From an uncultured Paracoccaceae bacterium (GTDB taxonomy: Bacteria > Pseudomonadota > Alphaproteobacteria > Rhodobacterales > Rhodobacteraceae): 64,000 bases of DNA. The notes under the pieces were generated by a model. That model was not told the origin of the DNA and ran no database searches. It saw only the letters and a program-made list of their open reading frames with translations. The stretch covers positions 2,084,032-2,148,031 of the forward strand of contig CANMKS010000001.1 in assembly GCA_947498645.1 (NCBI GenBank), written 5' to 3'. Shown in pieces: positions 53,878-61,840 of this stretch. Each line of letters opens with the position of its first letter. Position 1 is the first letter of the stretch. A program made the position numbers and the translations under genes.

Positions 53878-54158
53878 GCCGGACCAATAGATCGCAGGTG
53901 TTGCTGCACCGGGCCAATTACAGGCAACGCCGCTTGCGCGACGCCGCAAAGCTATTGCCGGTTCTTGGCATTCTGCTTTGGGCGATCCCGCTGACATGGC
54001 CTGCAACATCACAGGACGATCAGGCTGGGGTCGGGTCGGCGGGCCTGATTTATGTTTTTGGGGTCTGGGTTCTGTTGATTGTGCTTGGTGGGGCGTTGGC
54101 CAGCGTGATGCGCCCGATCATCGAACCGCCAGAGGTTGAAGGCACCGAAAAGGAATGA
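53874..54158 (+). CDS. Small two-helix membrane protein, coupled to the symporter-kinase
   Basis: A 94-aa protein with a basic N-terminus (RTNRSQVLLHRANYRQRRLRDAAK) and two hydrophobic segments (LLPVLGILLWAIPLTW and GLIYVFGVWVLLIVLGGALASVM). A short acidic tail follows. It overlaps both neighbours by 4 bases, so the three are made together. Small membrane proteins translationally coupled to a symporter-fused kinase are known in Pseudomonas (CbrX with CbrA), and this may be a functional parallel. Sequence homology to CbrX is not claimed. Confidence 0.72.
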   Translation: MSRTNRSQVLLHRANYRQRRLRDAAKLLPVLGILLWAIPLTWPATSQDDQAGVGSAGLIYVFGVWVLLIVLGGALASVMRPIIEPPEVEGTEKE

Positions 54159-56851
54159 TGTCGTTCAACTCCCTTATCGCGATTGCGCTGGGCTATGTCA
54201 TTTTTCTGTTCGTCGTGGCATTTCTGGCCGAGCGTCGGGCCATCGCTGGCCATGCGAATTGGCTGCATTCGCCGATCATCTATACGCTGTCGCTCAGCAT
54301 CTATTGCACCGCATGGACGTTTTACGGTGCGGTTGGCTATGCGGCCCGTTCGGGTCTGGAGTTTGTGACCATCTACATTGGCCCAACGCTTGTGATGGTC
54401 GGGTGGTGGTGGGTGCTTCGGCGACTGGTTCGGATCGGGCGGGCGCAGCGCATTACCTCCATTGCCGACCTTGTGTCATCCCGCTTTGGCAAATCTACGC
54501 AGTTGGGGATCATTGTCACGTTGATTTCTGTCATTGCAGGCACGCCCTACATCGCGTTGCAGCTTCAGTCCGTCACATTGTCATTCGCCGTTTTTGCGCA
54601 AGTTGAAGGGGTCAGTTGGCAGCAGACCGATTTCAACCGCACGGCGGTTTGGGTGGCCATCGGCCTTGCTGTGTTCACTGTGCTGTTCGGGACACGCAAT
54701 CTGGATGCCAATGAACGCCACCACGGTATTGTCATGGCCATCGCGGTTGAGGCGGTGGTCAAACTTCTGGCGCTTGTTGCGGTTGGTGTCTTTGTCGTCT
54801 GGGGTGTGGCCGGTGGGCCGGGCGCGATGCTGGCCCGCATTGATGCCTCAGAGATTAACCTATGGGATCAGAACTCGGGTCGCTGGATTGGCCTGATCTT
54901 CTTGTCAGCGGCCGCGTTCCTGTGCCTGCCGCGCATGTTTCAGGTGCTTGTCGTCGAAAATGCCGATGAACGGCATCTGCACATCGCAAGCTGGGCTTTC
55001 CCGCTCTACCTGTTCCTGATGAGCCTCTTTGTTGTGCCCATCGCGGTTGTCGGGCTTGATCTCTTGCCCGCAGGCAGTAACCCGGACCTTTTCGTGCTGA
55101 CGGTGCCACTGAACCAAGGGCAGGGCGGTTTGGCGGTTTTGTCGTTCCTGGGCGGGCTGTCGTCGGCCACATCAATGGTGATTGTGGCCACCTTGGCATT
55201 GGCCACAATGGTGTCCAACCATATGGTCGTGCCGCTTTGGCTGCGGCTTCAGGGATCGCAACAGGCGACGATATCGGGTGACGTACGTCATGTCATCCTG
55301 CTGTCACGACGCCTTTCGATTGCGGCGATTCTGGCCCTTGGTTTTCTCTACTACCGGGTGTCCGGGGGCGGCACCGCCCTTGCGGCGATTGGTCTGATCT
55401 CGTTCACCGGTGCGGTGCAAATCCTACCGGCCATGATCGGCGGAATCTTCTGGCGGGGGGCCACCGGCGTCGGTGCTGCCATGGGGCTGATTACCGGGCT
55501 GTTGATCTGGCTTTGGTCGCTGTTTTTGCCCAGCTTTGGCGCGGACGCCATCATCAGCGAGGCGGTGATGGCCAACGGCCCATGGGGGCTGAACTGGCTG
55601 CGGCCGCAGGCGCTTTTTGGGATCACGGATCTGGACCCGCTGGTGCATGGCATCATGTGGTCGATGCTGCTGAACGCCGGAATGTTTGTCCTGGGGTCAT
55701 TGATCACGTTTCCCGCGCCGTTGGAGCGGTTGCAAGGCGCGCAATTCGTCAATGTGTTTGACCATTCCAACGCTGCACCGACATGGACCGCAGCAGCGGC
55801 GGGGGCAGAGGATCTGCTGATCATGGCGCAGCGGATCATGGGCAGCAATGAGGCGCAGGCGATCTTTGAACAAGAAGCAAAGGCGCAGGGCAAAGCGGGC
55901 TATCTACCCGAAGTCACATTGGATTTCGTCGAGCGGCTGGAGCGCGAGTTGGCGGGCTCGGTCGGGGCGGCGACTGCTCATGCGATGATCGGCCAACTGA
56001 TTGGCGGCAGCAGCGTTTCGGTTGAGGACCTGATTGCCGTTGCGGATGAGGCGGCGCAAATCCTTGAGTATTCCAACCGGCTTGAGGAAAAATCAAAAGA
56101 GCAGGAGCGCACCGCGCGCGCATTGCGCGATGCCAACGCCAAACTGACGGCCCTGTCGATCCAGAAAGATGCCTTTCTCAGCCAGATCAGCCACGAATTG
56201 CGGACGCCGATGACGTCGATCCGTTCATTCTCGGATATTCTGCGCGAGGGCGACGCGACCAGCGATGAGCAGGGCCGCTACGCAGGGATCATCCATGACG
56301 AGGCAGTGCGGCTGACCCGGCTTCTGGATGATCTGCTTGATCTTGCTGTCCTTGAGAATGGTCAGGTCGTCTTGCACGAGCAAACGGGCAACCTGTCGGA
56401 TTTGCTGGACCGGGCAGTGCGCACTTCGGGCGCCCATGACGGGCGCTTGACCATCCTGCGCCATCGCCCCGATGAGGATTTCAATCTGACCGCAGATTTG
56501 GACCGACTGGGGCAAGTGTTCATCAATCTCATCTCGAATGCGCGCAAATATTGCGACGCGATGACCCCGGAGCTGACGATCAAGGTCGGACGCTCCCCTG
56601 CGGGGACATTTGTGGATTTCATCGACAATGGCAGTGGGATTGCTTCGGATAATCAGGCGCTGATCTTTGAAAAATTCTCGCGGCTGACGGATGGATCAAA
56701 GGCTGGCGGGGCCGGGCTGGGGCTTGCGATCTGTCGTGAGGTGATGCAGCGGCTGGGCGGCGATGTGGCGTATCTTGCGAATGTGGATGGTGGCGCATTC
56801 CGCGTAACGCTGCCGCCTGCGAAAAATATGGCTGAGTTAGAAGAAACGTAA
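54155..56851 (+). CDS. Sodium/solute symporter (SLC5)-fused sensor histidine kinase
   Basis: An 898-aa protein. Residues about 1-560 form an SSS/PutP-like transporter domain with a dozen or more membrane segments. A linker region (about 560-640, possibly the STAC component) follows, then a coiled coil (LEEKSKEQERTARALRDANAKL). The kinase core comprises a HisKA H box with H680 in SQISHELRTPMTSIRSFS, an N box near FINLISNARKY, and G boxes DNGSGI and GGAGLGLAICREVM. It probably senses or transports an organic acid or amino acid, as CbrA and CrbS do. No receiver is fused, so the upstream lone receiver is the likely partner. Confidence 0.88.
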   Translation: MMSFNSLIAIALGYVIFLFVVAFLAERRAIAGHANWLHSPIIYTLSLSIYCTAWTFYGAVGYAARSGLEFVTIYIGPTLVMVGWWWVLRRLVRIGRAQRITSIADLVSSRFGKSTQLGIIVTLISVIAGTPYIALQLQSVTLSFAVFAQVEGVSWQQTDFNRTAVWVAIGLAVFTVLFGTRNLDANERHHGIVMAIAVEAVVKLLALVAVGVFVVWGVAGGPGAMLARIDASEINLWDQNSGRWIGLIFLSAAAFLCLPRMFQVLVVENADERHLHIASWAFPLYLFLMSLFVVPIAVVGLDLLPAGSNPDLFVLTVPLNQGQGGLAVLSFLGGLSSATSMVIVATLALATMVSNHMVVPLWLRLQGSQQATISGDVRHVILLSRRLSIAAILALGFLYYRVSGGGTALAAIGLISFTGAVQILPAMIGGIFWRGATGVGAAMGLITGLLIWLWSLFLPSFGADAIISEAVMANGPWGLNWLRPQALFGITDLDPLVHGIMWSMLLNAGMFVLGSLITFPAPLERLQGAQFVNVFDHSNAAPTWTAAAAGAEDLLIMAQRIMGSNEAQAIFEQEAKAQGKAGYLPEVTLDFVERLERELAGSVGAATAHAMIGQLIGGSSVSVEDLIAVADEAAQILEYSNRLEEKSKEQERTARALRDANAKLTALSIQKDAFLSQISHELRTPMTSIRSFSDILREGDATSDEQGRYAGIIHDEAVRLTRLLDDLLDLAVLENGQVVLHEQTGNLSDLLDRAVRTSGAHDGRLTILRHRPDEDFNLTADLDRLGQVFINLISNARKYCDAMTPELTIKVGRSPAGTFVDFIDNGSGIASDNQALIFEKFSRLTDGSKAGGAGLGLAICREVMQRLGGDVAYLANVDGGAFRVTLPPAKNMAELEET

Positions 56852-56896
56852 CTTCTGCGATGCTAGGCATGTCAAAGATGTGCATGTAGCGGGCCC

Positions 56897-57955
56897 ATGA
56901 CAGACACTACGCAAACGACACTTTTGCGGCGGATGATCCGCCCGCGAACCGATAAGGAAGCAGACAACCCGCTGACGTCCTCTCGCGCCGTGCGACTGGC
57001 GCTTACGAAATCTGCCAATGATGCGATTGGTCTTGTTCTCTCCGTGACCAGCGTTGCAGAAGAAGTGGCCATGTTGGACGATATGTTGGGCGGGCTGTCG
57101 GATGATTTGCTGCTGATCGGTCTGGGCCGGGATGGGGTGCAGGTCGGGCTAGTCAGCATTGATCTGCAACTGCGCGCCGCCATTGTCGAAATGCAGATCG
57201 TTGGCGCGTTGATTGATCAGGCTGCCACAGAACGCGCACCAACACTGACCGACAGCAGATTGTGTGAACCGCTCTTGAACGCCTTCCTTACGGCATTTCC
57301 GGCAGCGGTCAGCGGCACCCCACTCGACGGTTGGGCCGATGGGGCGGCGTTGGATGACCGGTTCCGGGATGTGCGCTCGGCAGGGTTGGTGCTGGCGGAT
57401 CGCAAATACCGGGTTGTGCGTATGAATGTTGATCTGGGCGTGGCTGAACGGCAGGGGCAGATCGCGATTGCCTTGCCGCTGGTTGAAACGGCCCTGCCGC
57501 AGGTGGCAGTGGACCCGGACCCTGTTGACTGGGATGCGGCGTTTCAGGACACGGCTCAAGACGCGCCTGCGTCGTTGGAAGCGCAGCTTCACAGCTTTTC
57601 CGTTCCGTTGGCCACGATCCAGGGGCTGAGCGTTGACCAACTGCTTCCGCTGCCGGGGTGTACTGTCAGTTCGGTCAAACTCCGCGCGGCAGATGGAACG
57701 ACCGTCGCACAGGCAAAACTGGGACAAATTGGGGGGATGCGTGCGGTCCGGCTTCAGCCTGCGCCGCCGCCGCAACTGGCCGAACTGGCACGAGGAGCTG
57801 CGCAGGACCACCCTGAAGTGCTGTCACCCGGTATGCAGGACGGCCCTGAAGATCCGCTGATCAATATGACAACCGATGCTGGGCCTGCACAATCAAACAC
57901 TGACAATGCAGATCTCGGGATTAGATCGGGCAAAGAAATGGCGTTTGATGAATAG
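56897..57955 (+). CDS. FliM/FliN C-terminal (SpoA) domain protein
   Basis: A 352-aa protein. Residues about 230-285 (QLHSFSVPLATIQGLSVDQLLPLPGCTVSSVKLRAADGTTVAQAKLGQIGGMRAVRL) match the SpoA fold of flagellar switch proteins. The N-terminal 200 residues (SANDAIGLVLSVTSVAEEVAMLDDMLGGLSDD) suggest a divergent FliM-like middle domain. The C-terminal tail is acidic and disordered. It would act at the flagellar C-ring or a type III export ring, but no other flagellar gene is in the window, so its role is uncertain. It starts 45 bases after the symporter-kinase stop. Confidence 0.65.
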   Translation: MTDTTQTTLLRRMIRPRTDKEADNPLTSSRAVRLALTKSANDAIGLVLSVTSVAEEVAMLDDMLGGLSDDLLLIGLGRDGVQVGLVSIDLQLRAAIVEMQIVGALIDQAATERAPTLTDSRLCEPLLNAFLTAFPAAVSGTPLDGWADGAALDDRFRDVRSAGLVLADRKYRVVRMNVDLGVAERQGQIAIALPLVETALPQVAVDPDPVDWDAAFQDTAQDAPASLEAQLHSFSVPLATIQGLSVDQLLPLPGCTVSSVKLRAADGTTVAQAKLGQIGGMRAVRLQPAPPPQLAELARGAAQDHPEVLSPGMQDGPEDPLINMTTDAGPAQSNTDNADLGIRSGKEMAFDE

Positions 57956-57958
57956 GGC

Positions 57959-58384
57959 CTATTGACCGGCCAGCGTGTCCAACTGCGCGCGCATCCCGCC
58001 CAGATCGTAACCTGCGGCGGTTGTTGCGGCGATAATCGCATCTGTGGGCATATTCCCCGCCTGGCCAAGCGACCAGACAACAGACGACCGCGTGCCAGAG
58101 GCGCAATAGGCCAGTGTGGGGCCTGCGGACCCATCCATTGTTGCCTTCTGAAGCTGCACCATATCCATGTTCAGCCCTTGATGCGTCACCGGGTTTACGA
58201 CAAAGGCAAGCCCCGCATCCTCTGCCGCTGCCGCGATCACGGCGGCATGGTGGCTTGGCGGAATTTCCGCATCCGGCCTGTTGCAGATGATGGTCTTGAA
58301 CCCAGCGGCGGCGATTGCGGGTATGTCCTCAACCCCGATCTGGGGCGAGACAGCATAGGTCGGGCTGATCTGGCGAATATCCAT
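57959..58384 (-). CDS. DUF442/TIGR01244-type sulfur transferase or phosphatase
   Basis: A 141-aa single-domain protein of the beta-lactamase-hydrolase-associated family. It begins MDIRQISPTYAVSPQIGVEDIPAIAAAGFKTIICNRPDAE. The active loop is YCASGTRS with C94 and R99. The domain is often fused to or encoded with persulfide dioxygenase-like MBL proteins and is thought to move sulfane sulfur. Here it is last in a minus-strand sulfide-detoxification operon, 9 bases after the second YeeE/YedE gene. Confidence 0.85.
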   Translation of the reverse strand: MDIRQISPTYAVSPQIGVEDIPAIAAAGFKTIICNRPDAEIPPSHHAAVIAAAAEDAGLAFVVNPVTHQGLNMDMVQLQKATMDGSAGPTLAYCASGTRSSVVWSLGQAGNMPTDAIIAATTAAGYDLGGMRAQLDTLAGQ

Positions 58385-58393
58385 GCTGCTGTC

Positions 58394-58825
58394 TTAAACC
58401 GCCACTGCTTGCTGGTCCAGCCGGTTGCGCAGCGGTGGGGCGAGCAGCATGCCCGCCAGCATCGCCACGAGGAAAACAACACCGCCAACACCGCCATAAC
58501 TCAGTGATGCCATGGCCGGACCCGGACAGAGGCCTGCCAATCCCCATCCCATCCCAAAGAAGGTTGATCCGATCACCAGATTGCGCCCCAGGCGCGGTTC
58601 TGGCGGTGCCGGAAATGCGGCAGCCAGCACAGGTTTGCGGCCCTGCGTAAACCGCCAGGCGGCGGCCATAGGCACAATCGCGCCCCCCATCACAAAGGCC
58701 AGTGTTGGATCCCAATTACCAAAAACATCTAGCCAACCCTGCACCTTGGTGGTGTCGGTCATACCCGACATCAGCAACCCCAGCCCAAAGAGCGCCCCAA
58801 CCAGAAATGAGATCATCACGCGCAT
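58394..58825 (-). CDS. YeeE/YedE-family sulfur transport protein (second subunit)
   Basis: A 143-aa membrane protein with about four hydrophobic segments. It starts MRVMISFLVGALFGLGLLMSGMTDTTKVQGWLDVFGNWDPTLAFVMGGAI and carries GMGWGLAGLCPGPAMASL, with the conserved cysteine of the YeeE/YedE family. It pairs with the upstream gene, whose stop it overlaps by one base (TGATG), giving a split two-subunit YeeE protein. The likely role is thiosulfate or sulfane-sulfur movement across the inner membrane. Confidence 0.87.
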   Translation of the reverse strand: MRVMISFLVGALFGLGLLMSGMTDTTKVQGWLDVFGNWDPTLAFVMGGAIVPMAAAWRFTQGRKPVLAAAFPAPPEPRLGRNLVIGSTFFGMGWGLAGLCPGPAMASLSYGGVGGVVFLVAMLAGMLLAPPLRNRLDQQAVAV

Positions 58826-59250
58826 CAGATCAACTCCAGTGCATGTTTGAAAATGGCAACCGTCAGGCCACCTGCGCCAATGTAAAACGCCGTGGCTACA
58901 ATGCCGCGCAAAGACAACCGCGAAATCCCGCAAACCCCATGCCCGGATGTGCAGCCATTGGCCAGCCGCGTGCCGACACCAACCAGCAGGCCTGCGATGA
59001 TGATCACGGCCCAGTTGGTCGTCAGATGCGTTTGGGCGCCGCCCATCATCAGGGCGGCAATGGCGGGTACGATGACCAGGCCCGCAATCAGCGCGCCCCG
59101 CTCCATCCAATCGCGCCGCCCGCTGCCATCGACCAGACCGCCGATGATCCCCGAAGCCCCCATGATTTGCCCGTTCACCAGCAGGTAAACAGCTGCGGCG
59201 GTGCCGATGATCAGGCCACCCGCAAGCCCCATGATCCAATCCAATGGCAT
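58825..59250 (-). CDS. YeeE/YedE-family sulfur transport protein (first subunit)
   Basis: A 141-aa membrane protein with about four hydrophobic segments. The conserved cysteine motif is RLANGCTSGHGVCGISRLSLR near residue 98, typical of YeeE/YedE thiosulfate-type channels. Together with the downstream subunit it makes up a full-length YeeE. It lies 25 bases after the MBL hydrolase stop on the same strand. Confidence 0.88.
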   Translation of the reverse strand: MPLDWIMGLAGGLIIGTAAAVYLLVNGQIMGASGIIGGLVDGSGRRDWMERGALIAGLVIVPAIAALMMGGAQTHLTTNWAVIIIAGLLVGVGTRLANGCTSGHGVCGISRLSLRGIVATAFYIGAGGLTVAIFKHALELI

Positions 59251-59275
59251 GATATGTCCTTATGTTGTTCGTGGC

Positions 59276-60139
59276 TCAAAGCCCGTTGATCGGTACTTTG
59301 AAATAGCGTTGCCCGTTGTCTTCGGGGTCGGGGAAATGGCCCGCCCGCATGTTTGTTTGCAGCGACGGCAAGATCAGCCGGGGCATCCCAAGTTTCGCAT
59401 CCCGTGCTTCGCGCATATGCACGAATTCCTCCAAAGGGCGCCCTGCGCCAATATGCACATTAAGCGCCTTTTGTTCGCCCACTGTGGTCTCCCAGGCGAA
59501 CTCATCTCGCCCCGGCGCCTTGTAGTCGTGGCCCACGAAAATGCGGGTCTCATCCGGCAGTGCCAGGATCTTTTGGATTGAGGCATAAAGATCCTCGGCA
59601 GAGCCGCCCGGAAAATCGCATCGCGCCGTGCCAAAGTCGGGCATAAAGAGCGTATCACCCACAAATGCGGCATCGCCGACAACATAGGTCAGACATGCCG
59701 GAGTGTGCCCCGGCGTATGCATGACATCGACACGCATTTGTCCGATATGCAGGCTGTCGCCATCTGCAAAAAGGGCATCGAACTGCGACCCGTCACGCTC
59801 AAACTCTGTGCCCTCGTTAAAGACCTTTCCGAAAGTGTCCTGCACGACCGTGATATTCGCGCCAATCCCGATCTTGCCTCCTAGATGCTCTTGCAAATAG
59901 GGCGCAGCCGACAAGTGATCGGCATGCACGTGGCTCTCCAGTATCCAGGCGACCGTCAGCCCTTCGGATTTCACCCAGGCGATGATCTGGTCTGCGGATT
60001 GTGTATCGGTGCGCCCTGCGGCCTGATCGTAATCAAGCACACTGTCGATGATCGCGCAGTTGCTGCCTTGCGGTTCGCAGACCACGTATGAAACAGTATT
60101 GGTGGCATTGTCGAAGAATGCGTGCACTTTGGGTGTCAT
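59276..60139 (-). CDS. ETHE1/Blh-like MBL-fold persulfide dioxygenase
   Basis: A 287-aa metallo-beta-lactamase protein. The metal motif HVHADH spans about residues 70-75 (ILESHVHADHLSAAPYL). Further ligands are in MHTPGHTPACL, FVGDTLFMPDFG and IFVGHDYKAPGR. TARCDFPGGSAEDLYASIQKIL is typical of ETHE1-like sulfur dioxygenases and of Blh in the BigR operon. It should oxidise glutathione persulfide to sulfite in the cytosol. It is the first gene of the minus-strand sulfur operon and is divergent from the SqrR/BigR-type repressor. Confidence 0.9.
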   Translation of the reverse strand: MTPKVHAFFDNATNTVSYVVCEPQGSNCAIIDSVLDYDQAAGRTDTQSADQIIAWVKSEGLTVAWILESHVHADHLSAAPYLQEHLGGKIGIGANITVVQDTFGKVFNEGTEFERDGSQFDALFADGDSLHIGQMRVDVMHTPGHTPACLTYVVGDAAFVGDTLFMPDFGTARCDFPGGSAEDLYASIQKILALPDETRIFVGHDYKAPGRDEFAWETTVGEQKALNVHIGAGRPLEEFVHMREARDAKLGMPRLILPSLQTNMRAGHFPDPEDNGQRYFKVPINGL

Positions 60140-60179
60140 ATCGAATCTCCCTGAGGCTAATGATAGTCACTTTCTGAAG

Positions 60180-60197
60180 CATTTCAATATTGAAATG
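60180..60197. promoter_or_regulatory. Perfect 18-bp palindrome, probable SqrR/BigR operator
   Basis: CATTTCAATATTGAAATG is a perfect palindrome in the 79-base gap between the divergent MBL hydrolase and ArsR-type regulator genes. BigR/SqrR repressors bind A/T-rich palindromes in such positions. It should control both directions. Confidence 0.7.
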
Positions 60198-60218
60198 TAT
60201 TAATGAAAAGAGTAGCGT

Positions 60219-60542
60219 GTGAAAATGGAAGAACCGATCCGGACCATGGCCGACCCGATGGATGCGGCCGCAACCGAAGCGGCAGAGGTGCTCAAGTCCT
60301 TGGCGAACCCCGGCCGTTTGCGCATTCTCTGTGCGCTTGTCCCCGGTGAGATGACAGTCGGAGAGTTGGAAGTGGCAATCGGTGCCAGCCAATCCTACGT
60401 CTCGGGCCAGCTTTTGCGGTTGCGCAACGAAGGTCTGGTGGCCTGCGAACGTAACGGGCGCAGTATGCATTATCGACTATCTGATCCGCGGGTGCGCCCT
60501 TTGCTGGAACGGATTTACGAGTTGTTCTGCCCCGCCACGTAA
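60219..60542 (+). CDS. SqrR/BigR-type sulfide-responsive ArsR repressor
   Basis: A 107-aa ArsR-family winged helix protein (LKSLANPGRLRILCALVPGEMTVGELEVAIGASQSYVSGQLLRLRNEGLVACERNGRSMHYRL). Cysteines C38 and C104 sit where SqrR of Rhodobacter capsulatus has its C41/C107 pair, which forms a tetrasulfide bridge with persulfides and releases DNA. An extra C76 is present. The start is GTG 60219; ATG 60225 is possible. It faces the sulfur operon across the palindrome, and its 3' end overlaps the convergent acyl-CoA dehydrogenase gene by 28 bases. Confidence 0.88.
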   Translation: MKMEEPIRTMADPMDAAATEAAEVLKSLANPGRLRILCALVPGEMTVGELEVAIGASQSYVSGQLLRLRNEGLVACERNGRSMHYRLSDPRVRPLLERIYELFCPAT

Positions 60543-61744
60543 CCCGCCAGTTCCGCTCTTGCCACCTGCCTGCGATGCACGGCATCTGGTCCATCAGCCA
60601 GACGCAGCGTGCGCAAATGCGTCCACTGCCGTGCCAATGGCGTATCCTGTGAGACACCCGCGGCCCCAAACATCTGAATAGCCTTGTCGGTGATATCAAG
60701 GGCAACCTGCGGGGCCACAACCTTGATCTGGCTGATCCAAGGGGCTGCGGCGCGTTTGTCACCTTGATCCATCATCCACGCGGCCTTGAGGCAAAGCAGC
60801 CGCGCCTGCTCGATATCCATTCGCGCCTTGGCGATCAGGTCAAAGTTTTCACCCAGTTGCGCCAGCGGCTTGCCAAATGCTTCGCGGGCAACTGACCGTT
60901 CACAAAGCATCTCCAGCGCCCTTTCAGCCTGCCCGATTGCCCGCATGCAGTGATGAATACGCCCCGGCCCAAGGCGGCCCTGCGCAATCTCGAACCCGCG
61001 ACCTTCACCCACTAACAGGTTCTCTGCCGGGACACGGACATTGGTATAGCGGAAATGCATGTGCCCGTGGGGGGCATCATCGTGGCCGTAAACCTCCATC
61101 GCGCGAAGTTTTTCGATACCGGGTGTATCGGCAGGCACAACAATCATAGCGTGCTGCTGGTGTCTGGGGCCATCATAGGAGGTGCGCACCATCACGATAT
61201 GCACGGCACAGCGCGGATCACCTGCGCCGGTGGCCCACCATTTCTGCCCGTTCAGCACATAATCATCACCGTCACGTTCACAGCGCATGGCAATGTTCGT
61301 GGCATCAGAACTGGCCACATCGGGTTCTGTCATCAGATAGGCGGACCGGATGTCGCCGGCCATCAGCGGCTTGAGCCAGCGTTCCTTCATGGCCTCCGTG
61401 CCGTAACGGGCAAAGACTTCCATATTGCCGGTATCAGGCGCGTTGCAGTTGAAAACCTCGGCGGCCAGATGGCTTTTGCCCATTTCCTCGGCCAGATAGG
61501 CGTATTCAACAGTGTTCAGCCGCGGACCATCGCGAAACGTGTCCCAGAAATTCCAAAGGCCGCGCTCTTTGGCTTTGGCCTTGAGCCCTTCAAGGATGTC
61601 GGTCTGCCGTGCGGTAAATGTCCAGCGATCGCCGACCGATACCTCTGCCAGAAATGGCTCGTCCAGTGGCGCAATCTCATCAGTGATCATTGCCTTGACC
61701 GCCGCCAGTACCGGCATCAGCCGTTCGGTATGTCCCAGATTCAT
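60515..61744 (-). CDS. Acyl-CoA dehydrogenase, ACAD10/11-like
   Basis: A 409-aa FAD flavoenzyme of fatty-acid beta-oxidation type. SAYLMTEPDVASSDATNIAMRCERDGDDYVLNGQKWWATGAGDPRCAVHIVM is the flavin/substrate block. GPGRIHHCMRAIGQAERALEMLCERSVAREAFGKPLAQLG is characteristic of ACAD10/11-like bacterial enzymes. GGAGG precedes ATG 61744. It is divergent from a phosphotransferase-family gene that is the usual partner of this branch: in ACAD10/11 the two domains are fused. It may handle 4-hydroxy acids or branched acyl-CoAs. Confidence 0.9.
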   Translation of the reverse strand: MNLGHTERLMPVLAAVKAMITDEIAPLDEPFLAEVSVGDRWTFTARQTDILEGLKAKAKERGLWNFWDTFRDGPRLNTVEYAYLAEEMGKSHLAAEVFNCNAPDTGNMEVFARYGTEAMKERWLKPLMAGDIRSAYLMTEPDVASSDATNIAMRCERDGDDYVLNGQKWWATGAGDPRCAVHIVMVRTSYDGPRHQQHAMIVVPADTPGIEKLRAMEVYGHDDAPHGHMHFRYTNVRVPAENLLVGEGRGFEIAQGRLGPGRIHHCMRAIGQAERALEMLCERSVAREAFGKPLAQLGENFDLIAKARMDIEQARLLCLKAAWMMDQGDKRAAAPWISQIKVVAPQVALDITDKAIQMFGAAGVSQDTPLARQWTHLRTLRLADGPDAVHRRQVARAELAGYVAGQNNS

Positions 61745-61840
61745 TGTTATCCTCCGCACTTTCGGGGGCATCGTGCACCGCCATGGGCGAGTGTCAATCA
61801 ATGGGTTGCGTCACGGCGCGTCAGCGGGGCTAATGGCGGG

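Noticed and set aside
61055..61840. Upstream extension of the phosphotransferase gene
   Set aside because: This part is antisense to the acyl-CoA dehydrogenase; family similarity begins only at ATG 61841.
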